DNA from: Amblyornis subalaris
Taxonomy: Eukaryota; Chordata; Aves; Passeriformes; Ptilonorhynchidae
Assembly: GCA_018881555.1 (NCBI GenBank)
Contig: JACAXG010000131.1
Location: forward strand, 1,915,207 to 1,979,206
Direction of reading: 5' to 3'
Length of the DNA: 64,000 nt
Shown: positions 21,948 to 33,951 of the stretch, piece by piece
How positions within the stretch are numbered: the first letter of the stretch is position 1
Layout of the letters: each line of letters begins with the position of its first letter
Position numbers and translations under genes: made by a program
Notes under the pieces: generated by a model
What the model saw: only the letters and a program-made list of their open reading frames with translations
Told to the model about the DNA's origin: nothing
Database searches by the model: none

Positions 21948-22243
21948 ACAGAATATTTTTAGTTGNAAAGGAGCTGTAATGATCATCTAATCCACCTATT
22001 TGACCACTTTAGGGCTGACTAAAAGTTAAAGCATATTTTTAAGGACATTGTCCAAATGCCTCTTAAACACTGACAGACTGGGACATCAGCAACCTCTCCA
22101 GGAAGTCTGTTCCATGTTTCATCTTCCTCTAGGCAAAGAAACGTTTCCTAATGTCCAGGCTAAGACTACCCTGGTGCAGCTTTGAACCATCTCCAGGTAT
22201 CCTATCTCTGGATATCAGGGAGAAGAGCTCAGACAAAAGAAAA
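21948..22243 (-). mobile_element. Old CR1 LINE 3' fragment
   Basis: Plus-strand text 'GATCATCTAATCCACCTATT', 'GACCACTTTAGGGCTGACTA', 'AAAGTTAAAGCATATTTTTA', 'ATTGTCCAAATGCCTCTTAA' and 'TTTCCTAATGTCCAGGCTAA' matches the 3' region of an older CR1 subfamily that is distinct from the younger copies in the window. It ends at the equivalent of the ORF2 terminus. Confidence 0.85.
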
Positions 22244-22865
22244 AGCAGCTTCATGATAATGTCTAATACTGTGCTGAGTCAGGTAGACTGAGTAATCCTT
22301 GGACAAGGACCACAGGAATAAAGTGGACAATCAAGGAACTAGTCTTGCTTTCGTGTCCTGCGTTGGTAANACTAATCTCAGTCCAGCATAGCTCATTTAC
22401 ACTGTCTATCTCTTANAGGGATCCTACAAATNGGATGNGGTTCAGAGAAAAGTCTTACAGTGGGATAATTAAGAGTCTCATTTTGTCTAATGGTCTGCAA
22501 AGAAGATTGTAGGAAGATTTTAATTTAGAATCTGTGTCTCTTCAATAAAATATAAGGTATTAAGTAAACCTTTTGTGGAACAGAGGAAAATACTGGAGAG
22601 GTCTGGTAGGAAGATGCTGAAGTTAAGACAAGGGAAAAACACGAAGAAAGCACCAATGATTATCATGGCCAAGACACAACATAAACATCAAAAGCGTGCC
22701 ATGANTGCCTTAATTTTTGGTATTTTCATATAAAGAAAGACTGGCTCACCAAGGGATAAGTTTTAGCCAGAAATGGATAATTAGCTCAAAACAGATGTTA
22801 ATAGGTAAAACTTTATCACCTGTTTTACACAGAAAATTAGATTCAACAATCAAATGTGGGTTCCT

Positions 22866-22881
22866 TTTTTTTTTTTTTTTT
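22866..22881. repeat. Poly-T tract
   Basis: A run of about 16 T residues in AT-rich unique sequence. Confidence 0.8.
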
Positions 22882-23811
22882 CGGCTATAAAAATATGTGA
22901 TTGCTTCCAGAGTCAGAACATTGCTCATATAAGGGGATTTCGTGTAGTTTGCAGAGGAAAAACATTAGAAAATGAGTAGGCACAGGAAAACCTGCCATTA
23001 GAGAAGCTCCAATAAAGAGCTACTCCTGTCCTGCAGGAGGCTGTAGTTCCTCTGGGAAAAGGAATGTCTCAATAAATACCAAAGCAGAACCTATCAACAT
23101 GTTTGCTCAGACCTTGCAACTAAACACCGTTCCTAATTTCTAGTGGTGCTATAAGCCCTAGACAGGCCCTTGTGTTCTTCTAACTTGGTTTCCTTCAACA
23201 CTCACAAGATGATCTGAACACTGCGTAGATTTGTGAGAAAAAAAAAAAGAAGAGTTTAATAGTGTGGTGCATTCTGCATATTAATGTTAGAAAATGCTGC
23301 TTTGTGGTTTCTGTTGGTCATTTGAGTCTCATTTTTTAAGTCCTTATTAGAATAAGATAAGAAGCAACAGGAAAAGAAAAAAAAAAAAGAAAAAAGGTGA
23401 AGAGAGAAAATGTTCTGTTATGCAGAGCCCCATTTCATGATAATTTAGTCTCAGAAAGAGTCATTTCCAGTCAGGGGCACAGCAAATCCTGAGTCACCAC
23501 GAGATCTTGATTCACTGCCATTTATCTTCAGCACCAGAAGGAGACAACTGTGGTTGGACACACACAGTGTCAAAATGCTTAACAAATTATTCTGATCTTT
23601 TTAATATCTTCAACAGCTTTTTGGTCTTTCAACAGTTCATTCTGTAAGGAAGAACAAGGAATTTTCCCCATCTGCTGTAAAAATGACATAATTTCAACCT
23701 GCAAATTGTTTCACACTTGGTGGAAGCGCAGAGACTGTGATGTGCTGTTAATGTGGCAGTATTTGACATTTCCTCCTGTTCTAAGGATACTTTTTAGAGA
23801 TTTTTTATCAC

Positions 23812-23842
<31 letters not shown>

Positions 23843-23843
23843 G
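23812..23843. repeat. (ATT)n microsatellite
   Basis: About ten uninterrupted ATT units. Confidence 0.95.
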
Positions 23844-23962
23844 GTTTTTTAACTATGGAATGGAATAATTGGATATGGATTTGCAAATAGCATAAAAATT
23901 ACATAGGTTTATACATCAGAGATTCATAGAGTACAGCATGTAACAAACATTTGTAGTAGTTG

Positions 23963-24026
23963 GGGGTTGGAACTAGATGGTCTTTAAGGTCCCTTCCAAC
24001 TCAAACCATTCTGAGATACTATGATA
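23963..24026 (+). mobile_element. CR1 LINE 3' terminal fragment
   Basis: 'GGGGGTTGGAACTAGATGGT' is followed by 'CTTTAAGGTCCCTTCCAACT', 'CAAACCATTCTGAGA' and a decayed octamer tail. Confidence 0.93.
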
Positions 24027-26495
24027 CAAATATCCATATCTTATAAAAAAAAAAAAAACTTCCTCAAAAATGTGAATTCTGTGCCACAAAATGCCCAAGC
24101 CAACAGCAGCAGGCTAAGACCAAAATGTAAACTTGAGCCTAATCTCANCTATTTTTAAAACAGTCTGAATTTTCCATGTATGAATGAAACACCAGAGATT
24201 TTCACTGTACATAAAGGATTAGTACAGATTGCAACTTTACCTCGTGGGAAACTAAATAACTAAAATTTATCTTTTTTTTTAATCACTGTCTTGGAAACTT
24301 GTGTGACAGAATCTTCTCGAGCATGTGCAGGAATGCAGCAGAATGCTAAAAATAAATTAAATAATGTGTCTAAAATATGATGAATGAAAGAGCACCATGA
24401 TAGTCTGATCTGTGGCTGAAGTGGAAANTCAGAAACACCAGAATCAACATTTATCTGTATATCAAAAGAAGCCCCTGGATGCTGCTATTATGGCACATTC
24501 CAGGAAAATAGGCAGCACCTTACTGTCCTTTCTGGCAACGCATTAGAGGTCACTTGCAGATTATATGGCATTATTATGGCATGTACAGGCCAAAATTGTT
24601 CTATACTTTAAAGTCCCNCCATTTTTAGCCTCAGTGATTATTTACCTGAGGGTTTTTAGACCCGGTCTCGGAAAGATCAGTNAAGGGGGAGAAAAACTCC
24701 TCAGGAATGACATGAGCAGTTACACCAGTCACCCTGCAAATGATTTACATGAAGGATTCTGTTTGACAAACGTTGAATGTTTTATTTTTTATCTTTTGGA
24801 GAAAGCANGAACAGTGTGTGAACGATGCTTTGCCCTGTTTCCCTTCTGTAATCCAGTCTTCTGGAAGTTGGCTCCCATTGAAATGCCAGGGGAAAAGCAT
24901 CCTACAGCTCAGGATACGGCACTATATCACCTCTTACTTTAAAAAGGAAATTAATTGGCTGTTAGGAACCAAACCGCTTATCCCAGCTAGAGGACACTTT
25001 CTCTTAGAAGTTTTTCCTCTAAGCCAGGTCCTCAGCTGGTATAAATCTGAGAAGTCTGTTTAAATTAATAGAGTTACACAGATATACATGATCCAACTGC
25101 TTGATTTCAGCTAAACTGCTCCTGTCAGAAGGCAGTTTTTGGTATAAGGTTATAAATCCTTGACCCACAGTGAGGAAAGCAGAGAAAAATCAAAAGTGAT
25201 CATTCTTCTTTTTTGCCTTTCTTTTTTTTTTTTTTGTTCATGTGCAAGGAAGGAAAAAAAAGAATCAAATGAGATCTGCAATTAAATATATATAGTCCAC
25301 GAGGAGGTTTACAGAAAGAAANGAGTGAGATGGATAGAAAGAGAAACAGAGCACATATTGAAACCGTGTGCCCTATTTGCTGAATGCAGCCTTTGTGAAG
25401 CCTGACAGATCAGGAAAAAACTGGAAGCTGCAGCACTCTGTTTATCCAAAAATAAAATATTGCATAGGTCAAGCAAGCACAATGCAATTCTCCCTCCCTT
25501 TCACTGGATCTCAGCCTTGACCTGNAAAGCCAACTCTCTAATGTGCTGAAAGCCTTTCAGGTTCCCATTCCAGGCAGGGACTGACAGCTTTCCTGAGCTA
25601 TGCCAGGAATAAGATAGATTTACAAAAATTAATCAAGATCCAATTTAGCAAGNGCTTGAGCACACCTTTTACCCTCAAAACTAGGCACTCAGTTATAGAG
25701 CTTACTAAATTAGTGTGAATTAAAAAAAAAAAAATCCCAAACTGAGAGAAATCTTCTGGGAGAAACTTTCCAGTTACATTATGCAGAAATATACCCAAAA
25801 TTAAATTGAATCAGTTTTATCCCCTCCCGTCCTTTTTAAACTTCTATAAAAATTGGTAAAAGTACTCCTTCAACAGCGGGGCAAAAAATTAAACTGAAGT
25901 TTAAAGCCTCTGACAATCAGCACAGTCCTCACTTTTATCAAGAAAGATGTGTGTGTATATGTNTATTTAGAGAGGTAGCAAATATTGGAGCCAAACTGGG
26001 CCATTTTTAGCTCATAACAAATTACCAAGTAATTTGTAACCTTCTGATGGCAAAAAAATCACGTGGCTCAGGAAAGCTTGCTGAGACCATCTCACTCACT
26101 TCTCTTAGATATGTTTACAGTTATCTTGCCAGAACATATGGTTATTCAGTCATCCTTGTCTGATCAAACTCAGTTTCAATCTGACCTTCGGAACAGCAGG
26201 CTGATATCCCTTTCACTCGGGACTGCAAAATCCCTGATCTCTCAGAAAGTTGGCAAGCAGAGAGGAGACTATCAACAGTGAATCTCCAAAGTTNCAGAAC
26301 TTCCTTCGGGTAAATCTTCAAAAATGCATGATTCATCTAAAAATTAGGTACAAACTCNCCAAGGAGTTCAATAGTGCCCACATATCTGTCAGTGTATGGA
26401 CTACTTGTGGGAAGAGGNACATGCCTGACACCATCCCAACTATCCGAGTGGTTCTCTTGGATTTGAAAATGGATCCATTGAGTTTCCAGTGAGCT
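24027..26495. other. Unique DNA, no gene
   Basis: No gene or CR1 over 2.5 kb. Homopolymer runs occur near 24042, 25222 and 25722. The part at 24500-24900 is complex, AT-leaning sequence that could be conserved non-coding DNA, but nothing decisive is visible. Confidence 0.5.
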
Positions 26496-26650
26496 GGAGC
26501 CACCATCCCTGTAGGGATTTAAAAGATATGTGCATGTGGCACTTGGGGACGCGGTTTAGTAGTGGACTTGGCAGTGCAGGGTAAACACCTGGACTAAATT
26601 TTCAACATCTTTTCCAACCTAAACCATTCTATGAGTCTATAATTCTGTAA
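26496..26650 (+). mobile_element. CR1 LINE 3' fragment
   Basis: 'CCACCATCCCTGTAGGGATT', 'GTGCATGTGGCACTTGGGGA', 'TTCCAACCTAAACCATTCTA' and a 'GAGTCTATAATTCTG' tail place this as the '...GGCACTTGGGGAC...' CR1 subfamily 3' end. Confidence 0.92.
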
Positions 26651-27112
26651 TAGGCCCTGAGATCCTTCCTAGTTTGTTGCACTTGTGTATCTGCTGTTCT
26701 AATTTTGACAAGAAATGAGTTGAAAAACACAAAGTACATGAAAACAATGAAAACTAGTTGCATTTGTCTTGCAATGCATTTTATTTAAGAATACAGGCAA
26801 AAAAGGAGTGATGTTGAAGAACTTTCTGTAATTTGTTTGATTTTCTTTAAAAAGACCATACATTTGTTTCAGTTCTTTTTCCACTAGGCAAAGCTCGAAT
26901 ATCCTCACACAGGTGGAAAAAAAAAACTAAAAATAAATTTCAAGTGAGGAAAAAAGCCTAAAAATATCTTGGTATTTTTAATTTATTTTTTCATGGGATT
27001 GCCCTTTTCTCTTTGGTAATGTGGGTGCAATATCCAAAGCATTCTACAACTCCAGGACACATTTGCATATTCTTAATCTGCTGGTGTTTTACAACAAAAT
27101 ATTGCNATGTAG
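26651..27112. other. AT-rich spacer, no gene
   Basis: Very AT-rich between 26900 and 27000, with A and T runs. Nothing gene-like. Confidence 0.6.
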
Positions 27113-27211
27113 GATCATAGAATCANAGAACGNCTTGGGTTGGAAGGGACCTTAAATCCCANCTNGTTCCAACCTCCTGCCATGGGCAGGGACACCTTCC
27201 ACTAGACCAAA
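27113..27211 (-). mobile_element. CR1 LINE 3' fragment
   Basis: 'GATCATAGAATCA' is followed by 'CTTGGGTTGGAAGGGACCTT' and 'CCATGGGCAGGGACACCTTC'. It contains several ambiguous bases and ends near 27211. Confidence 0.93.
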
Positions 27212-27683
27212 NNTTCAATGCTGCTGCTGGANTAAAGCTGGAGAGAAGCTGAGACNCAGCACCAGGACTGGGATAACGTGTGCTGTGCCTGAATTCCCCA
27301 CACTGGTGTTCTGGAGAAGGATTTAGGCGAGTCAGCACCCATCCATGGTGGTCCTGCACCCTGGTCTCCTCTCCATTCCTCACCTGGCACTTACTCTCTA
27401 GCAGGACGTGGTGACAGCAGCACTGGTGAGGAAGAGACCTCTTTCAGGAGCTGTAAACCTTTCAGGAACCTGAGGAATATCAGTTACAAAATCCTATACT
27501 AGTTTTTTTCAGGGAAAATATTTGCACCACTTTGATTTTTCCTGTCATTCTATTAGAGCGAAGACCATGTGTTGACAAAAGAAAAAAAAAGGCAACAAAA
27601 ATAGGGGAATAGTTTTAAGAGCAAACAATTTCCAAAGTCTGTTGAGCAGGGAACACACACCAGAGTTCAAGCACCTTCCTCAG
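27212..27683. other. Unique spacer, no gene
   Basis: No gene or repeat is recognised apart from a short A run near 27582. Confidence 0.55.
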
Positions 27684-27743
27684 GTATGGTTGGACCTTTT
27701 GATCTNAGAGGTCTTTTCCAACCTTAGTGATTTTGTGATTCTG
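27684..27743 (+). mobile_element. CR1 LINE 3' terminal scrap
   Basis: 'GTATGGTTGGACCTTTTGAT' then 'AGAGGTCTTTTCCAACCTTA' and 'GTGATTTTGTGATTCTG': about the last 60 bp of CR1. Confidence 0.88.
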
Positions 27744-28560
27744 AAAGACACATTTCACTAATCATTGCAAGAAGACAAAATGAGGGAAACCAAAAAATCT
27801 AAAGAACATATACCCTCAGTTTATTTTCTCTTCAGAACATCTCAGCTCTAAATTTTCTATGTCTCTGGTCAGGACCTGCCCCATGCCCTGCNTTGTTGGC
27901 TTTTAGAAACCATTAACAAATCCAGTGGCCAAACCACTTATTTAAATGCTCAAATTAATTACCATAAAATATCAGATTAACATCTCTATGGGTGCCTGAT
28001 CTTCAACAGATAAGATTTTTCCTCCTTGAGCTGGTGAATATGAAACTTGCACCCTGCAGCCGTGAAGAGCAGCCTAGAGACAGGTCTGCAACAGCGAAAA
28101 TGCACCATCCTTTGTTCTACAAACACTTAAAATGGGAATATTGTATCTTTTTTCTACTTTTTTTTTTTCCTTTTCTTAATGTACGTAGACAGAAATTGCA
28201 AAGCAAAAAGGTAAAGCAAACGAAACTCTGTACAGGAATAAAAAGAGCGTTTGGGAATAAAAAAGGTTAAAACTTCATAGGCACGAAACGATGAATTCTA
28301 GGATCTCTCTAACATCTTCAATCACCCCAGAAATCAAAACGCAGGGATGTGCATCCATGCACAAAGGCTGGAAACTCTTTGGATCTGGTCCTGCTCCTAA
28401 TGACGGGAGTTTCTCTCCTCTGACCGCGCAGGATGGGGCCCTTTCATTATCTCTCAACCAGCCGATAATTAGCAAGTTTCGTAACAATCCTGTCAGACGA
28501 GCAGCCTGGGGAAGGGAAANGAATCTATTATGCGGCCAGAGCCTTCTGTCTGCCCGATCT

Positions 28561-28920
28561 TCTAAGCAGATTGAAGCGGGGCGGCCGTCGCGCTCCACCG
28601 CCCCAGGTGAAGCCGGCGCGGGGCTCCTGGGGGTTATCAAACCTGCCAGGGCTTTCGGGACAGCAAAGCCTTCCGCCGGGAAAGGTCCTCCCGAGCGCTG
28701 CCACCGCGTCTCCAGGATTAGCCCCCCCTGCGCTGAACACATCATCTGGCTTTAAACTTCAGCCCCTCTGGCGAAGCGCAGGCTCAAAAACGCCGCTCGC
28801 CCCCTCCCCGCTCCTCCCCATCCCTCCTTATCCTTCGGCCCCGTCTTCCCCCCGCTCCCGAGCAGCCACGGGCTGCGGCCGGCACCGCTGCCAAGCACCG
28901 GGCTGGATTAGCTGGGAGCC
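28561..28920. promoter_or_regulatory. CpG-dense block, candidate CpG island / regulatory element
   Basis: By eye about 33 CpG dinucleotides fall in 360 bp, far above the roughly one per 100 bp of the surroundings. A GC box (GGGGCGG) lies at 28578-28584. GGATTA, the paired-type/OTX-like core, occurs at 28715-28720 and 28905-28910, with a third copy just outside at 28936-28941. A CCAAT word is at 28919-28923. Such islands mark promoters or developmental regulatory elements in birds. Neither a transcript nor conservation can be shown here. Confidence 0.5.
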
Positions 28921-28935
28921 AATAGCTGGGGGTCA

Positions 28936-29035
28936 GGATTAAGAGGCCAGCGTGCACTTTAATACAAGCTGCCTATAATTAATGGCATTATTAATAGCTT
29001 GACTGAAAAATTCATTAAAAAATCCATTAAAAATA
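28936..29035. promoter_or_regulatory. ATTA-rich flank of the CpG block
   Basis: Next to the CpG-dense block is a GGATTA followed by a dense run of TAAT/ATTA cores (for example 'TATAATTAATGG' near 28974 and 'CATTATTAATAGC' near 28986) and two ATTAAAAA repeats. Homeodomain proteins bind such cores. A regulatory role is inference only. Confidence 0.35.
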
Positions 29036-30035
29036 AATACCCTTTTACAAAAGGCATTGCCTTGGGTAAGAAAAACAGAAAAAAAGATAAAGGAAAATTG
29101 ATTGGTGGTTTTCAGTTTGCAGAAAGACAGACCATAGTTCAAGCTGATTAAAATTGAACATTTTAGATTAAGCACCCTTGCCAAAATATTCTCTGTAGTT
29201 ACCCAATATGAAAATATTATGAGATGTCACATTTTACATTTTTTATGTGTGAAGGTTTCAGCGTGAGGTACATCCACCACGTGCACACGCACTCAGATGT
29301 GCCCATGTACTTGTCCTCACGCTCATACTTACAGGTAACTTCTTTCCCGAGATATTTTTCCTCCCTCAGGAGCATCAGGACTCCTCCTGCCTCAGAGGGT
29401 AACTGTAAGAGATAAACTCTGAGACTCTACTGCAGAGAGTGTTTTCAAAGGCTGCAGAGCTCCCTGTCAGCACAAATCTTCACCTCTCCCTTTCCAGACC
29501 TAATTGTTGCATCTAAAGAAAAAAAAAAAAGGGAAAAAAAAATCAAGCATAAAATGTGTGTCCTTTTGTTGCAGGTGTAAGTTTCTCTTCAGATTTCACT
29601 TCCCAGTGCTCATCATTTTGATTATGTAGACCAGAGAATTAAAAAAGCAGCTAAAACTGATTTTCATATATTCTAAGGCTTCCTGATTTGCACTACCTCT
29701 CTAGTAGTGCAAAAAGCCAGTAAGAGTGAGCAAAAGGGTATTTTATGCCACTTTTTTACTCCCTTTTACACTGCCTGAGTGGTGTAGAGCAGACTCACAC
29801 CTGGGACTTTGAACTTCGTGTCCAAATCCTTCTTATCTGAAATGAATCTCANGAAGTTATGGGTGAGACTACAAAATGATAGCAATCCTGCATGATTTTT
29901 CTTNGCCCCAGCACTGAAACTGGAGATGCTGTCCAGACACTGATTTATAACTCACAGGTNAAGCCCATGCTCGGACACCAACATGGGTCATTTCTAAANN
30001 ACCAGCTTCTGTCTTCTTATAACCTCCAGGTTATT

Positions 30036-30182
30036 TCATAGCATCGTGAAATGGTTTGGGTTGGNAGGGACCTTAAACTCATCTCATTCCAACCCTTGTG
30101 GTGGGCAGGGACACCTTCCNCTATCCCAGGTNGCTCCAAGCCCCATCCAACCTGGCCTTGAACACTTCCAGGAATGGGGCAT
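30036..30182 (-). mobile_element. CR1 LINE 3' fragment
   Basis: 'CATAGCATCGTGAAATGGTT' is followed by 'TGGGTTGG', 'GTGGGCAGGGACACCTTCC', 'GCTCCAAGCCCCATCCAACC' and 'CACTTCCAGGAATGGGGCAT'. Confidence 0.94.
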
Positions 30183-31735
30183 TTACTGTGTTTAAAGAAG
30201 AGGGAAAATGTTTGAAGGATTATACCNGATTTAGTGTCTAAATAGTGATTGACAGCCACTAAAAGCAGATGCTGGAGCGAAANGGAAGCTCTGACAGAAC
30301 AATCTCCTAATCCCCAAGAATCACAGCTTTGTTTGAAGCAGCCNAATCATCACAAGATAGAGCAGGGCNCCCTTTCCCTCCCCCTAAACTGGAGCCGGTT
30401 AAGGATGCAAAACCCAATTATTGCTCCTTCTGCCAGCTTGGTGGCTGCTCCCAGCATCCAAGACCCGCAGCTGGCACAGCCTCTGCCAGCCCATGACGCG
30501 AGAAGTTCTCTTTCCATCACTGTAACGCTGCAGACATGGAGGTGACTCATGCGCCAGCGTCTCGCTTGCTGTTACCATCCATGGGCCATCCAGAGCCNAG
30601 TATCAGTGAACTCCCTCACGCTGCATCCCAGGAAAGCAGAAATGCGGCTCCTTGGCTCCNCGTTCCTCCTTGGCTCCTCGTGTTGCCAGCTGCTACTTTT
30701 AATGGCCATCAAACCGTTCGTGCCTCCCGGTTCAAAGTCTCCTGGAGGCTGTGTCAGATCCTGCCTTTCCTCTCGAGGAAGGCAGCGATTCCCTGCTCCG
30801 ATGGCCCCTGTGCTAATGAATATGGTAAAGTTATTTTCTGAGGCTGCAGCAGTGGTTTTTTTTTTGCCCTTAACTACACGTAACAAGCGGTAAAAATCTC
30901 ACTCCGGGACCAAACTTTCCCAGAAGANATTGTAACAGATAAATGCTGTAGGATCCCATAACAGGCCTGGTGTTTGTTGGTGAGTCACTACACTCTTAGA
31001 GAACAGTTTGGAGCGGGGACTGCCAAAAAACNTGCCTCCCCTCAATTATATTTTTGATATTAGATGTTAAGTCNTTGGGTGAAACCTCTCAGATCTGGGT
31101 GTTCGGGAACTACGGACACAGAACTCACCCCTAAACAAAACAGTCACGAATTGCAACACATCCCATGTTTTCGGATCTGCATAATTTGTGGATTTGTAAT
31201 CATAAGACTATTTCAAAAAATATTCATTAAAAAAAAAAGTGGAGAAATCTGCTGAAATCTAAATATTTGATAGGAAGAAATGTCTTTGATTTTTTTTTTC
31301 AAGATAAAAAATTGCCCTCAACTTTAAAATTATCAATATTAAAGTTTTTCATTTTCAAATTTCACTTCATAGCTTCCAGTGAACTAAAACAGATTCTTTA
31401 TCGGTATTTTTCATTTAAACATTGGAAATTTATCTATAATTTAGAATTCTCGTCCTTGTTTTAAATGACAAAACGTTTCAAATACCTACTTATCATCATC
31501 TGCTATCATATTTGGTTTCCTTTAATATGCTGGTCTCAGGTAATTTTGAATGTGAANTTAACCTGAGGACAAAATTTCCTCCTGAATAAACCAGCACAAA
31601 TCCTGTTCATTCCCAGCAGAANGCAATCAAGTTGATTTTGGTTTGATAGCACAATCTAAGCAAACTATTCCNGTTCTCAGTGAGGTACAACCACCTCTAG
31701 TGGTAGAAATCAGCTACCTGCTAAAAGGCCGTGGC
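30183..31735. other. Unique DNA, no gene
   Basis: No gene is recognised. The 30400-30830 part is GC-richer and open in several frames but matches no known protein. The rest is AT-rich, with an A run near 31230 and a T run near 31290. Confidence 0.5.
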
Positions 31736-31968
31736 AATGCCACAGAGTTTTAGGGAAAAAAAGAGGATATGGAAAAAAGATATTAGGAAGGAATTCTTTC
31801 CTGTGAGGGTGGGGAGGCCCTGGCAGAGGATGNCCAGAGAAGCTGTGCCTGCCCCAGCCCTGGAAGTGTTCNAGGCCAGGNTGGATGAGGCTTGGAGCAA
31901 CCTGGGATAGTGGAAGGTGTCTCTGCCCATGGCAGGGGGTGGAATGAGATGAACTTTCAGTTCCCTTT
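31736..31968 (+). mobile_element. CR1 LINE 3' fragment
   Basis: 'AAGATATTAGGAAGGAATTC', 'GTGAGGGTGGGGAGGCCCTG', 'GAGAAGCTGTGCCTGCCCCA', 'CTTGGAGCAACCTGGGATAG' and 'CCATGGCAGGGGGTGGAATG' follow the CR1 order. The octamer tail is lost after 'TTCAGTTCCCTT'. Confidence 0.94.
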
Positions 31969-33732
31969 AAACTTCTGTGCCAAGATCAGTCACAGAAAGA
32001 CCTCTCCACAGTCAAAACTGAAAAAAAAATGCTCCAGGATTGTGAATTTTCTCATCCTGAAATAGACATCTAAAATTTACAGATAAATTACCTTTTGAAG
32101 GTTGCTATTCCTATCTATTTAATATAGNAAGATTTCAGATGGATTAACTGAAATGTAATGACATCAGCTGTATGTAATGTCACATNTCAAAGTGAAATGA
32201 ATTTAATTTCATCTAAAAAAAATTTAAAAGTCTGTTATGAAAATTAATCTGCAGTGTGATTTATAGTAGATNGCATGGAGAAACATTTATTATATATATA
32301 ACTTTAGATGGAAATTTTTATAAATTATAACAAGTTACTGATAGAAATTAAATGTCATTGAAAGATGTATCTTGTGTTTGCATTGAGTTTTGGGTTGTGA
32401 TTTGATATTAGGAGGGTAACACAGGTGCTTAAATCCAGGCCACCAATCTGGTAGAGGTCCAGCAGAACATCTGCAACATCCACACAGGAACAGAAGACGT
32501 GGGGAGAGAGACCTGAGCCTAAAAACCAGGTGGAACACCCTGGCACGGAGGTGCTGAGGCATCTAAATACTCTAATTCAGTTAGCAGTTGTACTAAAAAA
32601 CTGACTTCAACTCTCTGAAAGAAGTGAGATTCAGATGATGAGAAGGAGAGGGCAGAATTCCAGGCTTGGATAACCATCACACCCAGCGAACCCCAGGCTG
32701 TGGGTGTCTAAAGAGTGATCATCTCACAGAAGGTGCCGCTAAAATTAACGTTTTTGGCAACGAGAGGCATCACCCACACAACCTAAGGTGAAGCATTTAC
32801 CCTGTTGCTGTTGGAGCCCGAGGGCACAGTGCAATAAAGAGTGTGGAACTGTGGAAAGCGTCAGGTACCGGAAGAGATTACTACTGATGGTATGGAAAAC
32901 AAAGAAAATCCAAGTTTTAAGAAAAGATTTGGAAAGTTTTCAGGAGGGGTCACCTGTCATNGTTTATCTCTACTGCAGCAGTCTGATCATGAGGGCCAGG
33001 AAACTCTTCTCAGGTCTATGTCCATAATCGGGTCTTGGAATAAAACGGAAAAACTTAATCTNCTTTGTTTATCTCAAAGAAATGATTTGATAAGGATCTG
33101 TGAGCTCATACCAAGGGAAACAGGCCACGTTTCATCCACAACAGGGAAGAAAAGCAAAATAAAAATTATACCTGTGGAGGTTGTTACCTACAAAGACTGC
33201 ACAAGGTGGGGCTTAGCAAAGTGAAGCCAATGGGTGGAGCACCTGCTAGGCTGAGCTGTGGCCCAAGTTTCACACCTTTACGTTTCTTTAGCAGCTTGTT
33301 TCTGGCTAAGCCCCTCTTCAGAACTGTTTCCTCCAAACAAACTGGTGCTCATTTCTCCCTCTGATGCTCCAGAAAGCAAGCACAAATGGCAGAAGGAATG
33401 GAGAAAAGGGATCTTTTACAGGGTGTTAGGAAAGGATGACAAGCCGTGGGGCCCAGCTGTTCTTTCCAGCCCTACGGTAGCCCTTGATTATTTAACAAAA
33501 TATCTTCATCCCATGATGCTACAGAGAACGTGGCCCAGACAAAGGGATGTTCTTCGGTCTTTACAGAGCAGAAATCACTGAAAGAAATTCTTCAGCCTCT
33601 ATAAGGGACAGGCTGGTGAAGGACCTGCCATGTGTCTTCTCTCTTCTGACTATAACATTTCATAAAATCTGTTATTTCACCTCTTGTTCTCTCTGATCAA
33701 GGCCTACTGTACATGGACTAAATTGGGGACTT
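31969..33732. other. Unique DNA, no gene
   Basis: The left part (32100-32350) is AT-rich with short TA runs. The part from 32390 to 33600 is more balanced and has open frames of about 100-127 codons, but these carry ambiguous bases and resemble no known family. It may hold old unrecognised repeats. Confidence 0.45.
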
Positions 33733-33951
33733 CTAGATTAAGTATTNGGAAAGNTTTATTCACTGAAAGAGTGGTCAGGCANTGCAACAGGTTTCCCAGG
33801 GAAGTGGTGGAATCACCATCCCTGGAAGTGTTCAAATGTGTGTAGATGTGTTTAGGGACATGGGTTAGTGGTAGGACCTGTCAGTGTTGTGTTGGTGGTT
33901 GGACTCAATCTTTGAGGTCTTTTCCCACTGCAGTAATTCTGTGATTCTATA
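33733..33951 (+). mobile_element. CR1 LINE 3' fragment
   Basis: 'CCCAGGGAAGTGGTGGAATC', 'ACCATCCCTGGAAGTGTTCA', 'GGGACATGGGTTAGTGG', 'GAGGTCTTTTCCCACTGCAG' and an 'ATTCTGTGATTCTATAA' tail identify the 'GTGGTGG' CR1 subfamily. Confidence 0.94.

Larger units (their letters stand above)
22244..23962. other. AT-rich unique DNA, no gene
   Basis: No gene is visible. It holds homopolymer runs (T near 22866-22881, A near 23240-23250 and 23380-23391) and an (ATT)n array at 23812-23843. Confidence 0.6.
27744..30035. other. Unique region containing the CpG-dense block
   Basis: No gene is recognised. Overlapping open frames of about 155 codons on both strands at 28275-28755 reflect high GC and low stop density, not a gene. 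The CpG-dense block and its ATTA-rich flank are listed separately. Confidence 0.55.

Noticed and set aside
28275..28755. Overlapping ~155-codon frames on both strands
   Set aside because: High GC lowers stop frequency on both strands. There are ambiguous codons and no recognisable domain or splice structure.
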